From Agrypnia vestita (Eukaryota > Arthropoda > Insecta > Trichoptera > Phryganeidae): 64,000 nt of DNA. How positions within the stretch are numbered: the first letter of the stretch is position 1; each line of letters opens with the position of its first letter. Positions 24,100 through 33,900 of the stretch are shown piece after piece. Under the pieces are notes generated by a model that had not been told where the DNA came from, did not search any database, and saw only the letters and a list, made by a program, of their open reading frames with translations. Location of the stretch: positions 124,001 to 188,000 of the forward strand of contig JADDOH010002329.1 of NCBI GenBank assembly GCA_016648135.1. Reading direction: 5' to 3'. The position numbers and the translations under genes were made by a program.

Positions 24100-24395
24100 C
24101 TGCCTTTCTTTTAACTCGTAGCGTCGGCTTGCTTGTCTGACGAAAAAACTTTGGATCGATTTTTAACCCTTTTCCCGTGATCCAATCGAGCTGAAACTTT
24201 GCAAGCAGACTCGTGGCGATGATAAGAATGATCTGACAAATTTTTGTTTAAAAAATTTAATAAATATAGCATAATTTTGTTTTTTTCAAATTGAAATCAA
24301 TACAAATGAGTAATTAGCCCGACGCGTGCATAAGCACGAAACCCGATTCAATGAGAAAGGGAGTATGATAATAACTTGGTTTTTATGGGTAAGTT
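24100..24395 (+). repeat. Interspersed repeat R
   Basis: Marked by TTTAACTCGTAGCGTCGGCT, a TTGGATCGATTTTTAACCCT block, TTCCCGTGATCCAATCGAGC and TGAAACTTTGCAAGCAGACT. The same order recurs at 57325-57590 and 57595-57835, and in reverse at 32790-32965 and 58375-58565. It ends with a GAGAAAGGGAGTATGATAAT block. It is non-coding, and its class is unknown to me. Confidence 0.75.
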
Positions 24396-25080
24396 TTTTT
24401 ATGCTGCTTTCTGATTCTTAAGATGCTTTAGAACTTGTGTATCCAGGATGGATTCTTCAGTCACCCGAAGATCCACAATCACGTCTGACGCGAGGGCCAC
24501 CCGTTTATGATGACTACTTATTTTTTTTACCAACTCCAGGCTTCACTTCCACACTTGCGAATTCACCCTCATGCAAGTTGCCACCCTTACCTGCCCGCCA
24601 GCGCCTTTTTCTTTTGATAAACGAATTACACGGATAAAGAGCGCGTACCGGCAACAGACGAAGGAGAAACAGGGGGGGAGAAACGTTTTCTTTTATCATT
24701 TCGTCCTTTTAATTGCTCCATTTGTATCAAACTGTGTCACATTCCCTCCGCCGCTTACAGCAGTAAACGGAGAACCGTAAACAGAAGTTCCGTCCAGGTT
24801 CGGGAAAATAGCTCGCCGTAATGTAACTCGCGCGCACACACAGCCCGCGCGTCGCTGGGCCGCCCACCCGAGGCGGCCCTGGGCGTCCGCGAACGCGCGG
24901 GCGCTCGCAGCGGGCGCGCACCCAACGTACGGCTCCGTCGCGCGGCTCGGGGCGACGCCGAGGCGCTTTTGCCGACGGGCGCGGCGCTGGCGGGCGGCTC
25001 GACGGGCGCGGATTGGTGTTTAACTGAAATTATGCGTAATAATGACTCGCGCGCCGCACCAACGTTTGCATAACGAGTCT
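24396..25080. other. CpG-rich block
   Basis: The part at 24820-25010 is extremely GC- and CpG-rich, unlike the AT-rich surroundings. It is followed by ATTATGCGTAATAATGA and TTTGCATAAC. The open frames here on both strands are by-products of GC content. A promoter, CpG island or conserved regulatory block is possible, but no transcription start can be shown. Confidence 0.45.
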
Positions 25081-25122
25081 GGACATTTTTTTTATTTTGT
25101 CTGAAACACACGTGTAGACTAA

Positions 25123-26102
25123 GGGCTCTTTCAGAGTAAGGGCGGGTGCGGACGCTGGCGCGGGTGCGTGTAGTTCAAATGTACCGAGACGCCTCTCGCC
25201 TTCACAGTGCTCGACCGCGGGCGCGCCTGCATAGGGGCGGACGCGGGCGCAGGTAGCGCTCCTAGCGCGCGGCCGATTCTGTTGGCCCAATCCGCCTGTA
25301 TCTTTCACACTGCCCGAGCGTCTGGCGGTGGCCAAAGCGTCTGGTTCTAAACGTTTTTGATCCACACGCCACAACATGGAAATCGGTACGGAAGAATTTA
25401 TATCCGCAGTGCAACATCGCACTGCTATTTGGCAAAGCAAACACCCACAACACTTCAATAGAGCTGTCATAAGTAAATTATGGGAAGTAATGAAAAATCT
25501 AATTTAATTTTTTTACCTATCAATTATGTTTTTTTTAATATAAAATATTTTAAAAAATTAACCTCTAAATATTTTACCTATAAATTATTTTACCCAAAAA
25601 ACTATAAAAAGCTGGTAAGGTACTTACTACTTTAACGCCCGTGAAGCATTTTTTGTAAAATACTCGCGCGACTTGCGACATACGCGCAGCTATTATATAA
25701 ATAATTATACATATCTCTAAAATTAGCCATCCTATTTAGGTAAAATTAGAAGTTTTATCAAACTAAAAGATTATTTACAATAAACAAAAACTTTATTTGT
25801 AATCTTTCACATTTTATATAATTACACATTAAAGTTAAGGAATAAAAATATTCAAACATTTCCATTTTTTCATTTTCAAACATTTAGCAAACTTCACATA
25901 ATTTACTTCCCATTTGAAAAATGAATTTTCCATTAATAAAACAAGTCTTCATCCATCTTTCTACGTAAGTACCGCGAAGTTTGAGAAGCATACATATTAG
26001 ACTCTCAGCAGCTTCGGCACTGTGAACATGGTGACGCCAAAGCCCGCGCGAGCGCACACGCACCCGCTCCCGCCCGTGCACTCTGAATAAGCACTAAGAG
26101 CC
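25123..26102. mobile_element. PIF/Harbinger-like element carrying a MADF exon
   Basis: The left end (GGGCTCTTTCAGAGT, then a GGGCGGGTGCGG segment and GGGTGCGTG) and the inverted right end (GGCTCTTAGTGC, then TTCAGAGTGCACGGGCGGG and GGGTGCGTG) form imperfect GC-rich terminal inverted repeats of about 90 bp. Both arms end internally at CACAGTGC. The centre is AT-rich, with one MADF-encoding frame. The transposase is absent, so the copy is non-autonomous, probably by internal deletion. Target-site duplications are unclear: TAA stands left of the left end, but the right boundary carries a small insertion. Confidence 0.6.
25376..25507 (+). CDS. N-terminal part of a MADF-domain protein
   Basis: A 43-codon frame starts at ATG 25376 and ends at TAA 25505-25507. 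After MEIGTE it reads EFISAVQHRTAIWQ, then SKHPQHFNRAVISKLWEVM. It has the layout of the first half of a MADF (Myb/SANT-like) domain: a first helix with the conserved Trp at residue 19, the HP at residues 23-24, an Asn at residue 28 and the LW pair at residues 35-36. MADF domains bind DNA, and in PIF/Harbinger transposons such a protein accompanies the transposase. The domain normally continues for about 40 more residues, so this is either a first exon (a GTAATG donor-like site lies at 25487) or a truncated gene. Its position between the element's inverted ends supports a transposon origin. Confidence 0.6.
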   Translation: MEIGTEEFISAVQHRTAIWQSKHPQHFNRAVISKLWEVMKNLI

Positions 26103-26125
26103 AGCGACCGCCAGACTTGCGTTTT

Positions 26126-26596
26126 AGTATCAAACCTGAAATGTTTTCTGTAGATATGCATTATTGCAGGTAAGAGGGTTTGGATATTATGACATACGAG
26201 TTCGGGGGATTTAGGCAGATGACAGGTAATACAGGTACACAAAATGTGTAAGTAAAATGAAAAAGTAAAAAACAAGATTGTTTTAATATGTTTAACGAGA
26301 CAGTAATGTACACTCGTATAAATGATTGCCAGATGTTTTTCGCGGGTGATTTCTTCCGTCAGATGCTCTGAAGCTCTATAAATAATTATGTTATGAATTG
26401 TATCTTTTTTTTATTCGAGAAACCATTAAACGATATTACCCAATATCGTACTTTAAAGGTCTTAGTTATACATTTGTTTGCACCTGCATTTCCTGTTTTT
26501 TTTACATAATCTCCCTAATTCAAATGTCATAATATCCAAACCTTCTTACCTACTGTAGTGTACATTTACAGAAAATATTTTAGGTTTGACACTATA
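26126..26596. mobile_element. Foldback element with 125-bp inverted arms
   Basis: Left arm 26126-26253 and right arm 26470-26596 are inverted copies. They share ATCAAACCTGAAATGTTTTC (reversed as ATATTTTAGGTTTGACAC on the right) and GGTTTGGATATTATGACAT. Identity is roughly 80% by eye. The spacer is about 215 bp of AT-rich DNA. It begins 24 bp after the Harbinger-like element ends. Confidence 0.75.
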
Positions 26597-26634
26597 CCGT
26601 AAATGGTCTCGTACTCTAATACGTAGGCTGTGCT

Positions 26635-26854
26635 GTATAGGTCTTTTCATATAACCTCGCAATTATGTTAGTGTGGGTATAGTGCGTAATACGCACATTG
26701 TTTCGTTGTGTTAAGATTACGCGAACGAGAGGGGCGTATCCGTAAACTTAACACAACGAAAGAAAGCGCGTATTACGCACTATACCCACACTCATGGCCC
26801 TACCACACGCACATGTATCACCACACTTTTGCATGCGCATGAAAAGACCTATAC
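26635..26854. mobile_element. 220-bp MITE with nested inverted repeats
   Basis: The ends GTATAGGTCTTTTCAT and ATGAAAAGACCTATAC are perfect inverted repeats. Inside them GTGTGGGTATAGTGCGTAAT (26671) is mirrored at 26768-26791, and TTTCGTTGTGTTAAG is mirrored at 26746-26760. A TA at each end would fit a Tc1/mariner-type duplication, but that is inference. Confidence 0.8.
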
Positions 26855-27685
26855 CTGCCTTTTAAAATTAAAACATTTATTTAGATCAATTTAATACTAA
26901 TTATTACGTTCATTGAAGCTTGAGTTGTACGTCTGCATATATTTTAAAATATTATTGTTTTAACGATAGTTTTAAAGTAACGAGCCTTACATAGGCACGT
27001 TCAATTAAATATTGAAAAAATGTTGTAAAAGTTGTAACAGAAAAAAATATGAAAGAAATTGATTATTTCTGAGGTGAGTTTGTAGAAATCCATAATCGTG
27101 CATCCATACCAAAATGTCGAAATATTGTTTTAAGCCACAGTAGTAAGAACAGTCAAAGTATATGCATATGTCAATATACTTAAAAAATACACTTGTTTTA
27201 AAGTTCTACTCGCTTTGCATTTATTATTGTATTTATAAGTACCTACTTTACATTATATAGCAGTGATTTTCAATCTAAGTTTTCATTAGATTTCATATGA
27301 ATGTATGTGGATAAACTTAGGTTGATTGTAAATGCACTCAAAAAGCGCAATGCGTCCACAGAAATTAAGAGAACTAGAAAAACAAATGTATTTTTATTTT
27401 CATATGCGTAACACGATAGGAAAAAGTTTTGATTTTCGAAATAAATTTGCACAATTTACAACTTCGTTCTGGCATAAATCTATTCATGGTGAAATAAATA
27501 CAAATCTGCTGTCAGCTGTTAAATTGGCTGTCGCTTAAAAAATGTCAATTCGAAAAAGAAATCTCTAAAAAACCAATACTTTAACACTAATGGCATTAAA
27601 TTAACTTTCCAATAAAGCCAATACCACGGCAATTTTCGCGTTTTATTAATTTTTGTATTTTGTAAGTTCAAAAAAAAACACCCCT
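26855..27685. other. Unassigned AT-rich DNA
   Basis: A 68-codon frame at 27332-27538 has no recognisable similarity. Confidence 0.4.
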
Positions 27686-27689
27686 TACA

Positions 27690-27775
27690 AGTCAATATTC
27701 GATGTTGGTCCCTATAATACAATGTTGTCCCTACAATACAATATTCGATGTTGGTCCCTATAATGCCGGTCAGAG
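27690..27775. repeat. Short tandem duplication
   Basis: CAATATTCGATGTTGGTCCC and TATAATACAATGTTGTCCCT-type units repeat about three times within 80 bp. Confidence 0.75.
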
Positions 27776-28127
27776 GGGTCGAACGCACATTGCAGAAGAG
27801 CTCAAAAAAGGTTTTTTCACGCTGCATCCAGCTATGCGGAAACGGAAATCCAATATGTATGTCATAGTTTGCTTTCCACGAAGGTGCTTAATCAAATGCA
27901 CCGTACTTTGTTAACTTAACAAGGCGCTACACAAACAAGTTGCTGGAGGGGGTTGATCGGGAGGGTAACGTCACGTCAATTATCTAAGAAAATGTAATAC
28001 ACACACATATATATCAAGTCAGTTCTAGTTTCAACAAAATTGTTAGACAACTATTACTGTTTATGTTTGTTTACATCAACTTTACATCTACATATTGAGG
28101 GTCGAAATCCAAAAGGGCGTTAGTTTC

Positions 28128-28291
28128 GAACTTTACAGGAGAGCAAAAGTTCTGTCAATCTGATTTTGTTAATATTTCTTTTATTATGTAACTATTTCCA
28201 TATGTGGTTTGGATAAACAAATATGGAAATCGTTTAATAGTATAAGAAACATTGACAAAATCAGACAGACTTTTGCTCTCCTGTAAAGTTC
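28128..28291. mobile_element. 164-bp MITE/foldback element
   Basis: GAACTTTACAGGAGAGCAAA at the left and TTTGCTCTCCTGTAAAGTTC at the right are perfect inverted repeats. The similarity continues inward for about 70 bp per arm (AATCTGATTTTGT/ACAAAATCAGA and ATTTCCATAT/ATATGGAAAT). Confidence 0.85.
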
Positions 28292-29095
28292 TAATGTAAG
28301 CTCTATGTGTAAAAAAAATACACCATGTTTACCAATCGGTACCATCGATGTTGAGAAAAAATATACTAACTAAATATAAAAATATACGTAAAATGAAACG
28401 AAATAACCAAATTTCAACTCGGTTATTATAAATTTAATTATTTTTTTACATTTTTTTACCACGTTTCGGGATGTATATTTAAGATATGACATTTTCTGTA
28501 TATAAACATACTAATAATAAAAAAACTATAATAATAATAAAAGGATGATTAAAAATAATGTGTAATTAATATTTTTTCGTTAACAAAGACAATGTTTATA
28601 CTTGTTACGTAAGCTTAGCAATAGATGTGACAGCAAAAGAATTCGGCAAGAAGTTATCCTGTCACTATTTTACTGTTTATTTTGTTTTAGATAACCCACA
28701 TAAAGATGTGGTATTTCGTTTATATGCGATCTAATCTTCTTAACCGTGAGAAAAATATACAAGAGTGTATAACAGAATATTTGGCCCGGGCATTGAGACC
28801 TGGTCGCCATAGTATAATTAATTTAAAACGGCATGCGGTACTGAATGACGAACTTCCAGCAAGACAATGTAAAGTAACGAATTGGATTTAATTTGGACGA
28901 GCCGTCCACACCCCGCTGGCAGACAATGCTACAACGAAACCAATAATTCCTCTGTATGTTTCGCAACATCACAATATGATAATATTTAAGGGTTGTTTTT
29001 TCATACAGTTATTATAATATTTCATAAAATGTATCAATATTTAACACTATAAATTAATATATTACAAATAATATTTTAAATTGTGATCTCGGGCT
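28292..29095. other. Unassigned AT-rich DNA
   Basis: A 61-codon frame at 28706-28891 has no recognisable similarity. No repeat was recognised. Confidence 0.4.
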
Positions 29096-29099
29096 TCAA

Positions 29100-29660
29100 A
29101 TGAGCAAACATTTTTTTAAATAGTATTGCGAACACAGAATATGTGTCGCATCAATATTCTTACTACATTTATTTATGGTTTTTGTGTTTAATTTGTAGAA
29201 CTCCATATTTATTTTTAGCGAAATTTAAAATAAATTAAATTTTAATAATATTATTATTAAGTTCTACGGGTTAAGTATTTTAATGATAAGTGCCTGGGAA
29301 AAAACGAACATTAATACAGGGCTTCACCACAAATATTTAATTACTCTAAAGGGGAAGGGGTAACTTAAAATTTTATAAATAAGTCGTTTGTACGTGGTAC
29401 ATCCACTGTTTGATAATGGCCTTACAAGCCGAAACAGCTGTAACACCTAAAAATACTTAACCCGTAGAATTTAATAATAATATTATTAAAATTTAATTTA
29501 TTTAAAAAAAATTCTTACTATGTATTTACAAACTACATAAGTTAAACGCTTGTGCTGTGAAAATGGATAAACTTGCTGGTGTCCTGGAATGAAGCTCGAA
29601 CCACCGACAACCGGCAAGTGTCATAACCACTACACCAACAAGCTATTGTACTACTGTCTT
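29100..29660 (-). mobile_element. SINE family G copy split by an insertion
   Basis: The tail part (GTCGCATCAATATTCTTACTA, ending at 29164) and the head part (from 29511: TTAAACGCTTGTGCTGTGAA, then CTCGAACCACCGACAACC and CATAACCACTACACCAACAA) are halves of one antisense SINE. Read on the minus strand the head has GTTGGTGTAGTGGTTATGAC as A-box and GGTTCGAG as B-box, like tRNA-Val. The inserted DNA at 29165-29510 is listed separately. Confidence 0.7.
29165..29510. mobile_element. Insertion with 52-bp inverted repeats inside the SINE
   Basis: The segment is flanked by ATTCTTACTA at 29155-29164 and 29511-29520, which look like a 10-bp target-site duplication. Inside it, 29228-29281 and 29450-29503 are inverted copies with a single visible mismatch, including GGGTTAAGTATTTT and AAAATACTTAACCC. 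A hammerhead-like motif (TTGATAA, GGC/GCC stem, GAAAC) lies at 29410-29435. Confidence 0.75.
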
Positions 29661-30190
29661 TCTGTCTTACTGCCGTAAAAATAAATAAGTCAAATCAAAT
29701 TTTTAGTGAGCTTTATTTATAGCCACTTGAGTTTATGTATATATTTAAAAAGCCGGACTATATACTAGATGTAAAAATATCGTTTCCTTAACCAGGTCGA
29801 TAAAAAAAAATCCAAATTGTGGTTATTCATTTTTGAATGAGTGTTAAGTATGTTTGCATTAAATGTTAATGCAAATTATGCGAGGGTAGCTGAAAGGTAG
29901 CAAAAAGGGGGTTGTCCAAAATGCCGTGGTGAGCTTATACAATTGCATAGTAAAATAACCATCGATAGGAGATGAATACGCCAGATAAACGGTTATTAAA
30001 ATTATAATATTAATTCACAATACAATATACTCGAAAGCTTTCCCTAGCGCCTGTCACACAAGCATATAACCGCGTTAACAAGTCCACTGCGTGTCCGGCA
30101 ATTTTTCAAATCGAAAATATTTATCTACAAAATTAATATAGAATCTTTACGTATAAGGCAAATTATTTAATATCAAAAAACTACTTGAGC
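29661..30190. other. Unassigned AT-rich DNA
   Basis: Nothing was recognised. Confidence 0.4.
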
Positions 30191-30191
30191 G

Positions 30192-30405
30192 CTATTATAG
30201 TGACTGTAAGATTGTCTCTGAAGTAATCTACCATTTTCTCGCTTGCCATATTCGCCTCATCTTCATTCCTATATATTCTCATGCAAGCTCGTCGATTGCT
30301 GAAGCTTTCTACTGGATTTTCCAGTGTATGGTTTACCTGGTCGTGCCGAGTCTTTCGCAGACGTCTACTGTTTTTGGTGCCATAAATATTCGGTGTTATT
30401 ATATC
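30192..30405 (-). mobile_element. LINE family A remnant, antisense
   Basis: The minus strand reads SRRLRKTRHDQVNHTLENPV, then ESFSNRRACMRIYRNEDEAN. These are the same ORF2 segments as in the copy at 14750-15010, here in one open frame. Confidence 0.65.
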
Positions 30406-30534
30406 TTTTTCACTATTCATTTTCCATTAATTTAACATGACCACCACTTACTCCTTTAAAATATTCAATATGGTAACATCAACTTTACATTATTTTCTAT
30501 TTTGTTAATTATGAAATAGATTTGTAAAACCTAA

Positions 30535-30632
30535 AAATTTGATAGATGTGGTATTTTATCATGGGTGAAATGGTGAACGTTTGTGTAAAGTGATTACTCG
30601 AGCCAGCCAGAGTATGATAGGTCGTAATCCCT
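30535..30632 (-). mobile_element. Family C arm fragment
   Basis: TTTTATCATGGGTGAAATGG, then GTGTAAAGTGATTACTCGAG and CCAGCCAGAGTATGATAGGT match the inner part of the C right arm (44445-44530). Confidence 0.65.
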
Positions 30633-31110
30633 CGGACTCAAAATTTACAAACTTATTCATTAGAACCTGGCGGGTGACATAGATGACATTTTCCCCCACC
30701 ACTATTACCCCTTCCCCTCTCCCTGATATATTTAAAATGCAAATCTGTACTGTTTGACCGATCGGACTCAAAATGTTGAAACTTATTCTTTAGGACCCGG
30801 CAGGTGACACAGGCGACATTTCCTTCCTTCCCTTTTACCCCTTCCCCTTCCACTGATATATTTCCAGTGCAAATCTGTACTGTATGACCGATCTGACCCA
30901 AATTTTGCATACTTATTCTTCAAGACCTGGCGGGTAATAAAGACAACATTTCCCCCCTCTCTTCTTACCCCTCCCCACACCTGATATATTTTTTATACAA
31001 ATCTACGACGTTTGCTGATCTGATCCAAATTTTGCTTCTTATTCTTTAGGTTACGGCAGAATACACAGGTCACAATTCCTTCCTGGAGATCCCATCCATC
31101 CCAGCCTAGA
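30633..31110. repeat. Tandem array of about 130-bp units
   Basis: Four units start at about 30633, 30763, 30893 and 31020. Each has a GGACTCAAAAT-like start, CTTATTCTTTAGGACC, a pyrimidine-rich tract and TGATATATTT, then GCAAATCTGTACTG and TGACCGATC. The minus-strand frames here look repeated only because the DNA is repeated. The array begins exactly where a family C arm fragment stops. Confidence 0.9.
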
Positions 31111-31114
31111 TTAA

Positions 31115-31350
31115 ATGGATCCTTTTATTATTGATTGCGAAACAATGAAACCTCTGTGTTCCCCCACAAACTTATTTTTAACTAAATTCTTAACCCAAGC
31201 AATGCCGGTTACGAATATTTATCTATATATAATATATATCATAATATTATATTGTAGGACTTAAGAATTCAGGCTGGAAAAATATTTTTAGAGTCTAAAT
31301 TATTTAGCAACGTGTGGCCGGGCACAGCTAGTCTGTAATATATTTTGATT
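31115..31350 (-). mobile_element. Repeat T, antisense copy
   Basis: GGCCGGGCACAGCTAGT at the right end is the reverse of the CTAGCTG...CCCGGC head, and ACAAACTTATTTTTAACTAA matches 7100 in reverse. An extra segment of about 110 bp with AATTCAGGCTGGAAAAATAT is shared with the next copy. Confidence 0.65.
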
Positions 31351-31749
31351 AAGCTTTTAATCATTTATAAAATTAGACAATAAGAAAAATAAATTAAATA
31401 TTATATCTGAATATCTGGAGACATCTATGTTTTTTTCGTTGGCATTTCATTAATTCATCAGACGTTCGTTATAATGCTTTTTATAATTTGCTTAAGGAAT
31501 TTATTAGTGAGGAGAAGAAGGTAGTTAATATGCATGAAAACTTTAAGTGCGTTTGTTTCAAAACAACAATTTTTTCAGTTTTCTAGTTCGTGTATTGAGC
31601 TCACTAATACGCAGATTCATATAATACTCGAATTATATAACTTGTGTACATTGAAGTTTTTTTTTTTTTGATTTATTTAAATATCTTTTTACACTAGGGA
31701 TGTGAGCGTGTCACTGGCGGGATTCAATCCCTCGAACTCTCAACTAAAT

Positions 31750-31795
31750 ATTATATATAATATATATATTATATATATATAATATATATAATGAT
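31750..31795. repeat. TA-rich microsatellite
   Basis: An imperfect (TA)n run of about 45 bp. Confidence 0.9.
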
Positions 31796-32025
31796 GTAGA
31801 GATTGCGAAACAATAAAACCTTTGTGTGTCCCCACAAACTTATTTTAAACTAAATCATTAACCCAATCAACGCCGGGTACGAACAGTTATCAATATGTAA
31901 AAATGTAAATATTCGTTTATTCAAAATATAATATGATATACATATATCATAATATTATATTGTACAAATTAAGAATTCAGGCTGGAAAAATATTTTTAGA
32001 GTCCAAATTATTTAGTGCCTAGGAA
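31795..32025 (-). mobile_element. Repeat T, second antisense copy
   Basis: It closely matches 31115-31350 (GATTGCGAAACAATAAAACC, then AACGCCGGGTACGAACAG and AATTCAGGCTGGAAAAATAT). The pair looks like a segmental duplication about 670 bp apart, because both carry the same internal insertion. Confidence 0.7.
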
Positions 32026-32029
32026 TTAA

Positions 32030-32175
32030 AGCGACTTACGAGTCACGGCGTGTTTAGGGATCGAACCACTACTAGTAGCGCGGTCAGATTAGAGTGGAGT
32101 GCCCTGACCACTAGGCATTTAATCCTTCGATCACGTGCTACCATCTGTCGGGCGCTGACCTAAGCTGCCACTTTA
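32030..32175 (-). mobile_element. tRNA-derived SINE, antisense
   Basis: Minus-strand AAATGCCTAGTGGTCAGGGC gives an A-box, and AGTGGTTCGATCCC gives a B-box. The sequence between them is too long for a normal tRNA, so this is a SINE head. Confidence 0.5.
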
Positions 32176-32369
32176 CATTGCAACACAATTGTTGTTAATA
32201 TTTATCGTTTACAACACATTCGTATTTAATCTTACATAAATGATTTTTATTTACTTTATGCGACATATTTTACAAGATTACTTTTAACACTTGTTTCATA
32301 GTTTATTTTTAAATATGTAATTTACAAATTAAAGAAATGATAAAATAAACCTGGTACTTTTTTAAAAAG

Positions 32370-32785
32370 AGCCAAATGACTTTGTGGTGACATTAATAAT
32401 ATAATCAATAAAAAAGTAACCCATAAAAATCAAGGTTTTATTATACTGTCTTTCTTTGTAAAATATAACAACAATTAAAGACGAATTAAAACATATAACA
32501 TGACACTAAACTTACAGTAATTAAATATATCATATATTTAATCTTCATGCTTTGAAGATTAAATTTTAACAACATTTGTTAGTCAATTTAGATTTTCGAA
32601 ATTTGTAGTGAAGTACCTATTATGTATACCGACGGAGTAATTCAAATTCAGAAAATATTCCGCGACGTTATCGGGCCGCCGTTGCTAGTAATCAAACTTT
32701 TCTAATGATTCCAATTTGAAAAAACCATTAAAATTTCTAAAAAACCGAAATTGTACTATAATTATTTAATAAAATTAACGAAAAT
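32370..32785. other. Repeat E fragment and unassigned AT-rich DNA
   Basis: GACTTTGTGGTGACATTAAT at 32380 is the reversed end of repeat E. The remainder is unassigned. Confidence 0.4.
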
Positions 32786-32789
32786 TTGA

Positions 32790-32965
32790 TAGATCTTCTT
32801 GATCGTCGCCACAAGTTGCTTGCAAAGTTTCAGCTCTATTATAGTTTCAGCTCTAGCTTACACGGAAAAAGTGTTAAAAATCGATCCAAAAAATTTTCGA
32901 CGGCAAGCCGGCAAGCAAGCAGATGCCACGAGTTAATATAAAGGGAGTAAAAATAAAATATCAAA
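32790..32965 (-). repeat. Interspersed repeat R, antisense copy
   Basis: GCAAAGTTTCAGCTC, then GTGTTAAAAATCGATCCAAA and ACGAGTTAATATAAAGGGAG are the reverse of the R consensus. A short duplication of TAGTTTCAGCTC lies inside it. Confidence 0.7.
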
Positions 32966-33389
32966 GTATAGACAAAAAAAATTAAATAAAATAATACATG
33001 CGAAATGAATAAATAATTAAGTACTAAAGTATAGAAATAAATTTAAAAGATAACCATTTGTAAAAAGGACCTGGTTATTTATATTATTCATTTTACTATT
33101 AACACTTTCTTTATTTCCATAATTTCTAAAAAAATAAGAAAATATTTATATCGTTACAATGATTAGAATGTTAAAAAATGTATAATTGTTTACTACTTCT
33201 ACCTATTAAACAATATTTAAATGTATTTTAAATAATCTGTGAATATTAATATATAAATACAGATTACATTATATATTATGTGCTTAAAAAAAGTCAAGCT
33301 GGTAATTAAAAAAAAAACGCATGATGCGTTTTAAGCGCAATCATAATATTGATAATTATTCTTCCGATTACATATACTTTGAAGCAAAA

Positions 33390-33900
33390 TCCAAAATCCT
33401 TACGAGGTCATTTATCGCCAAACATCCTCACACCACACCTGTACTCGAATTCGGGAGGTCATCTTCCGCGCGACTCGAGTGATGTGCCGCCTCGCGGGGG
33501 GTCGTGTCTGTGTATGCATTGTACTTTGGGGGTGCGAAAAATAACCCTTTGGTGGCTCGTTGCTATGGAAACGTTACTCCCCTAACGCGACTCCTCGTAG
33601 ACAATGCTGCACCTAAAACCGCGGCTCGCCACCTTTTGTATCGATGAATTAACTTGCAACGACGGGTCCTTCAAATTCTACGGTAATAATTTTACCTGAA
33701 TTTGTGAGCTTACTTTGAATTTGTTGGTTTTTAATTACAAGTAAAAAAATTTAGGGTGGCATTCTGGTTTATTTCACGCCCCTGGGCGATGTCTACAACC
33801 GCAACCCCCTGTGCTCACAATATTTCAATTGTCATCGCATTAAAATAAAAGTGTACCGGCCACCCTTAAATCGATTGGTACCTTTAATTAAATATATAGC
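33390..33900. other. GC-rich unique block
   Basis: The block contrasts with its AT-rich flanks and is not part of any repeat family seen here. The frame open at 33349-33585 has no recognisable domain. The embedded X-box suggests regulatory DNA. Confidence 0.4.
33559..33572 (+). promoter_or_regulatory. RFX X-box motif
   Basis: GTTGCTATGGAAAC matches the RFX-factor X-box consensus (GTHNYYATRRNAAC) at all 14 positions. X-boxes usually lie close to promoters of ciliary and other RFX targets. Here no gene is attached to it, and the site sits in a GC-rich block. Confidence 0.5.

Noticed and set aside
24727..25470. Several long minus-strand frames in GC-rich DNA
   Set aside because: Low-complexity Ala/Arg/Pro composition is expected from CpG-rich DNA with few stops. 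One overlaps the MADF frame on the opposite strand.
30559..30980. Three similar minus-strand frames of 65-85 codons
   Set aside because: They arise from the 130-bp tandem units and differ in frame. No family resemblance and no shared start context were seen.
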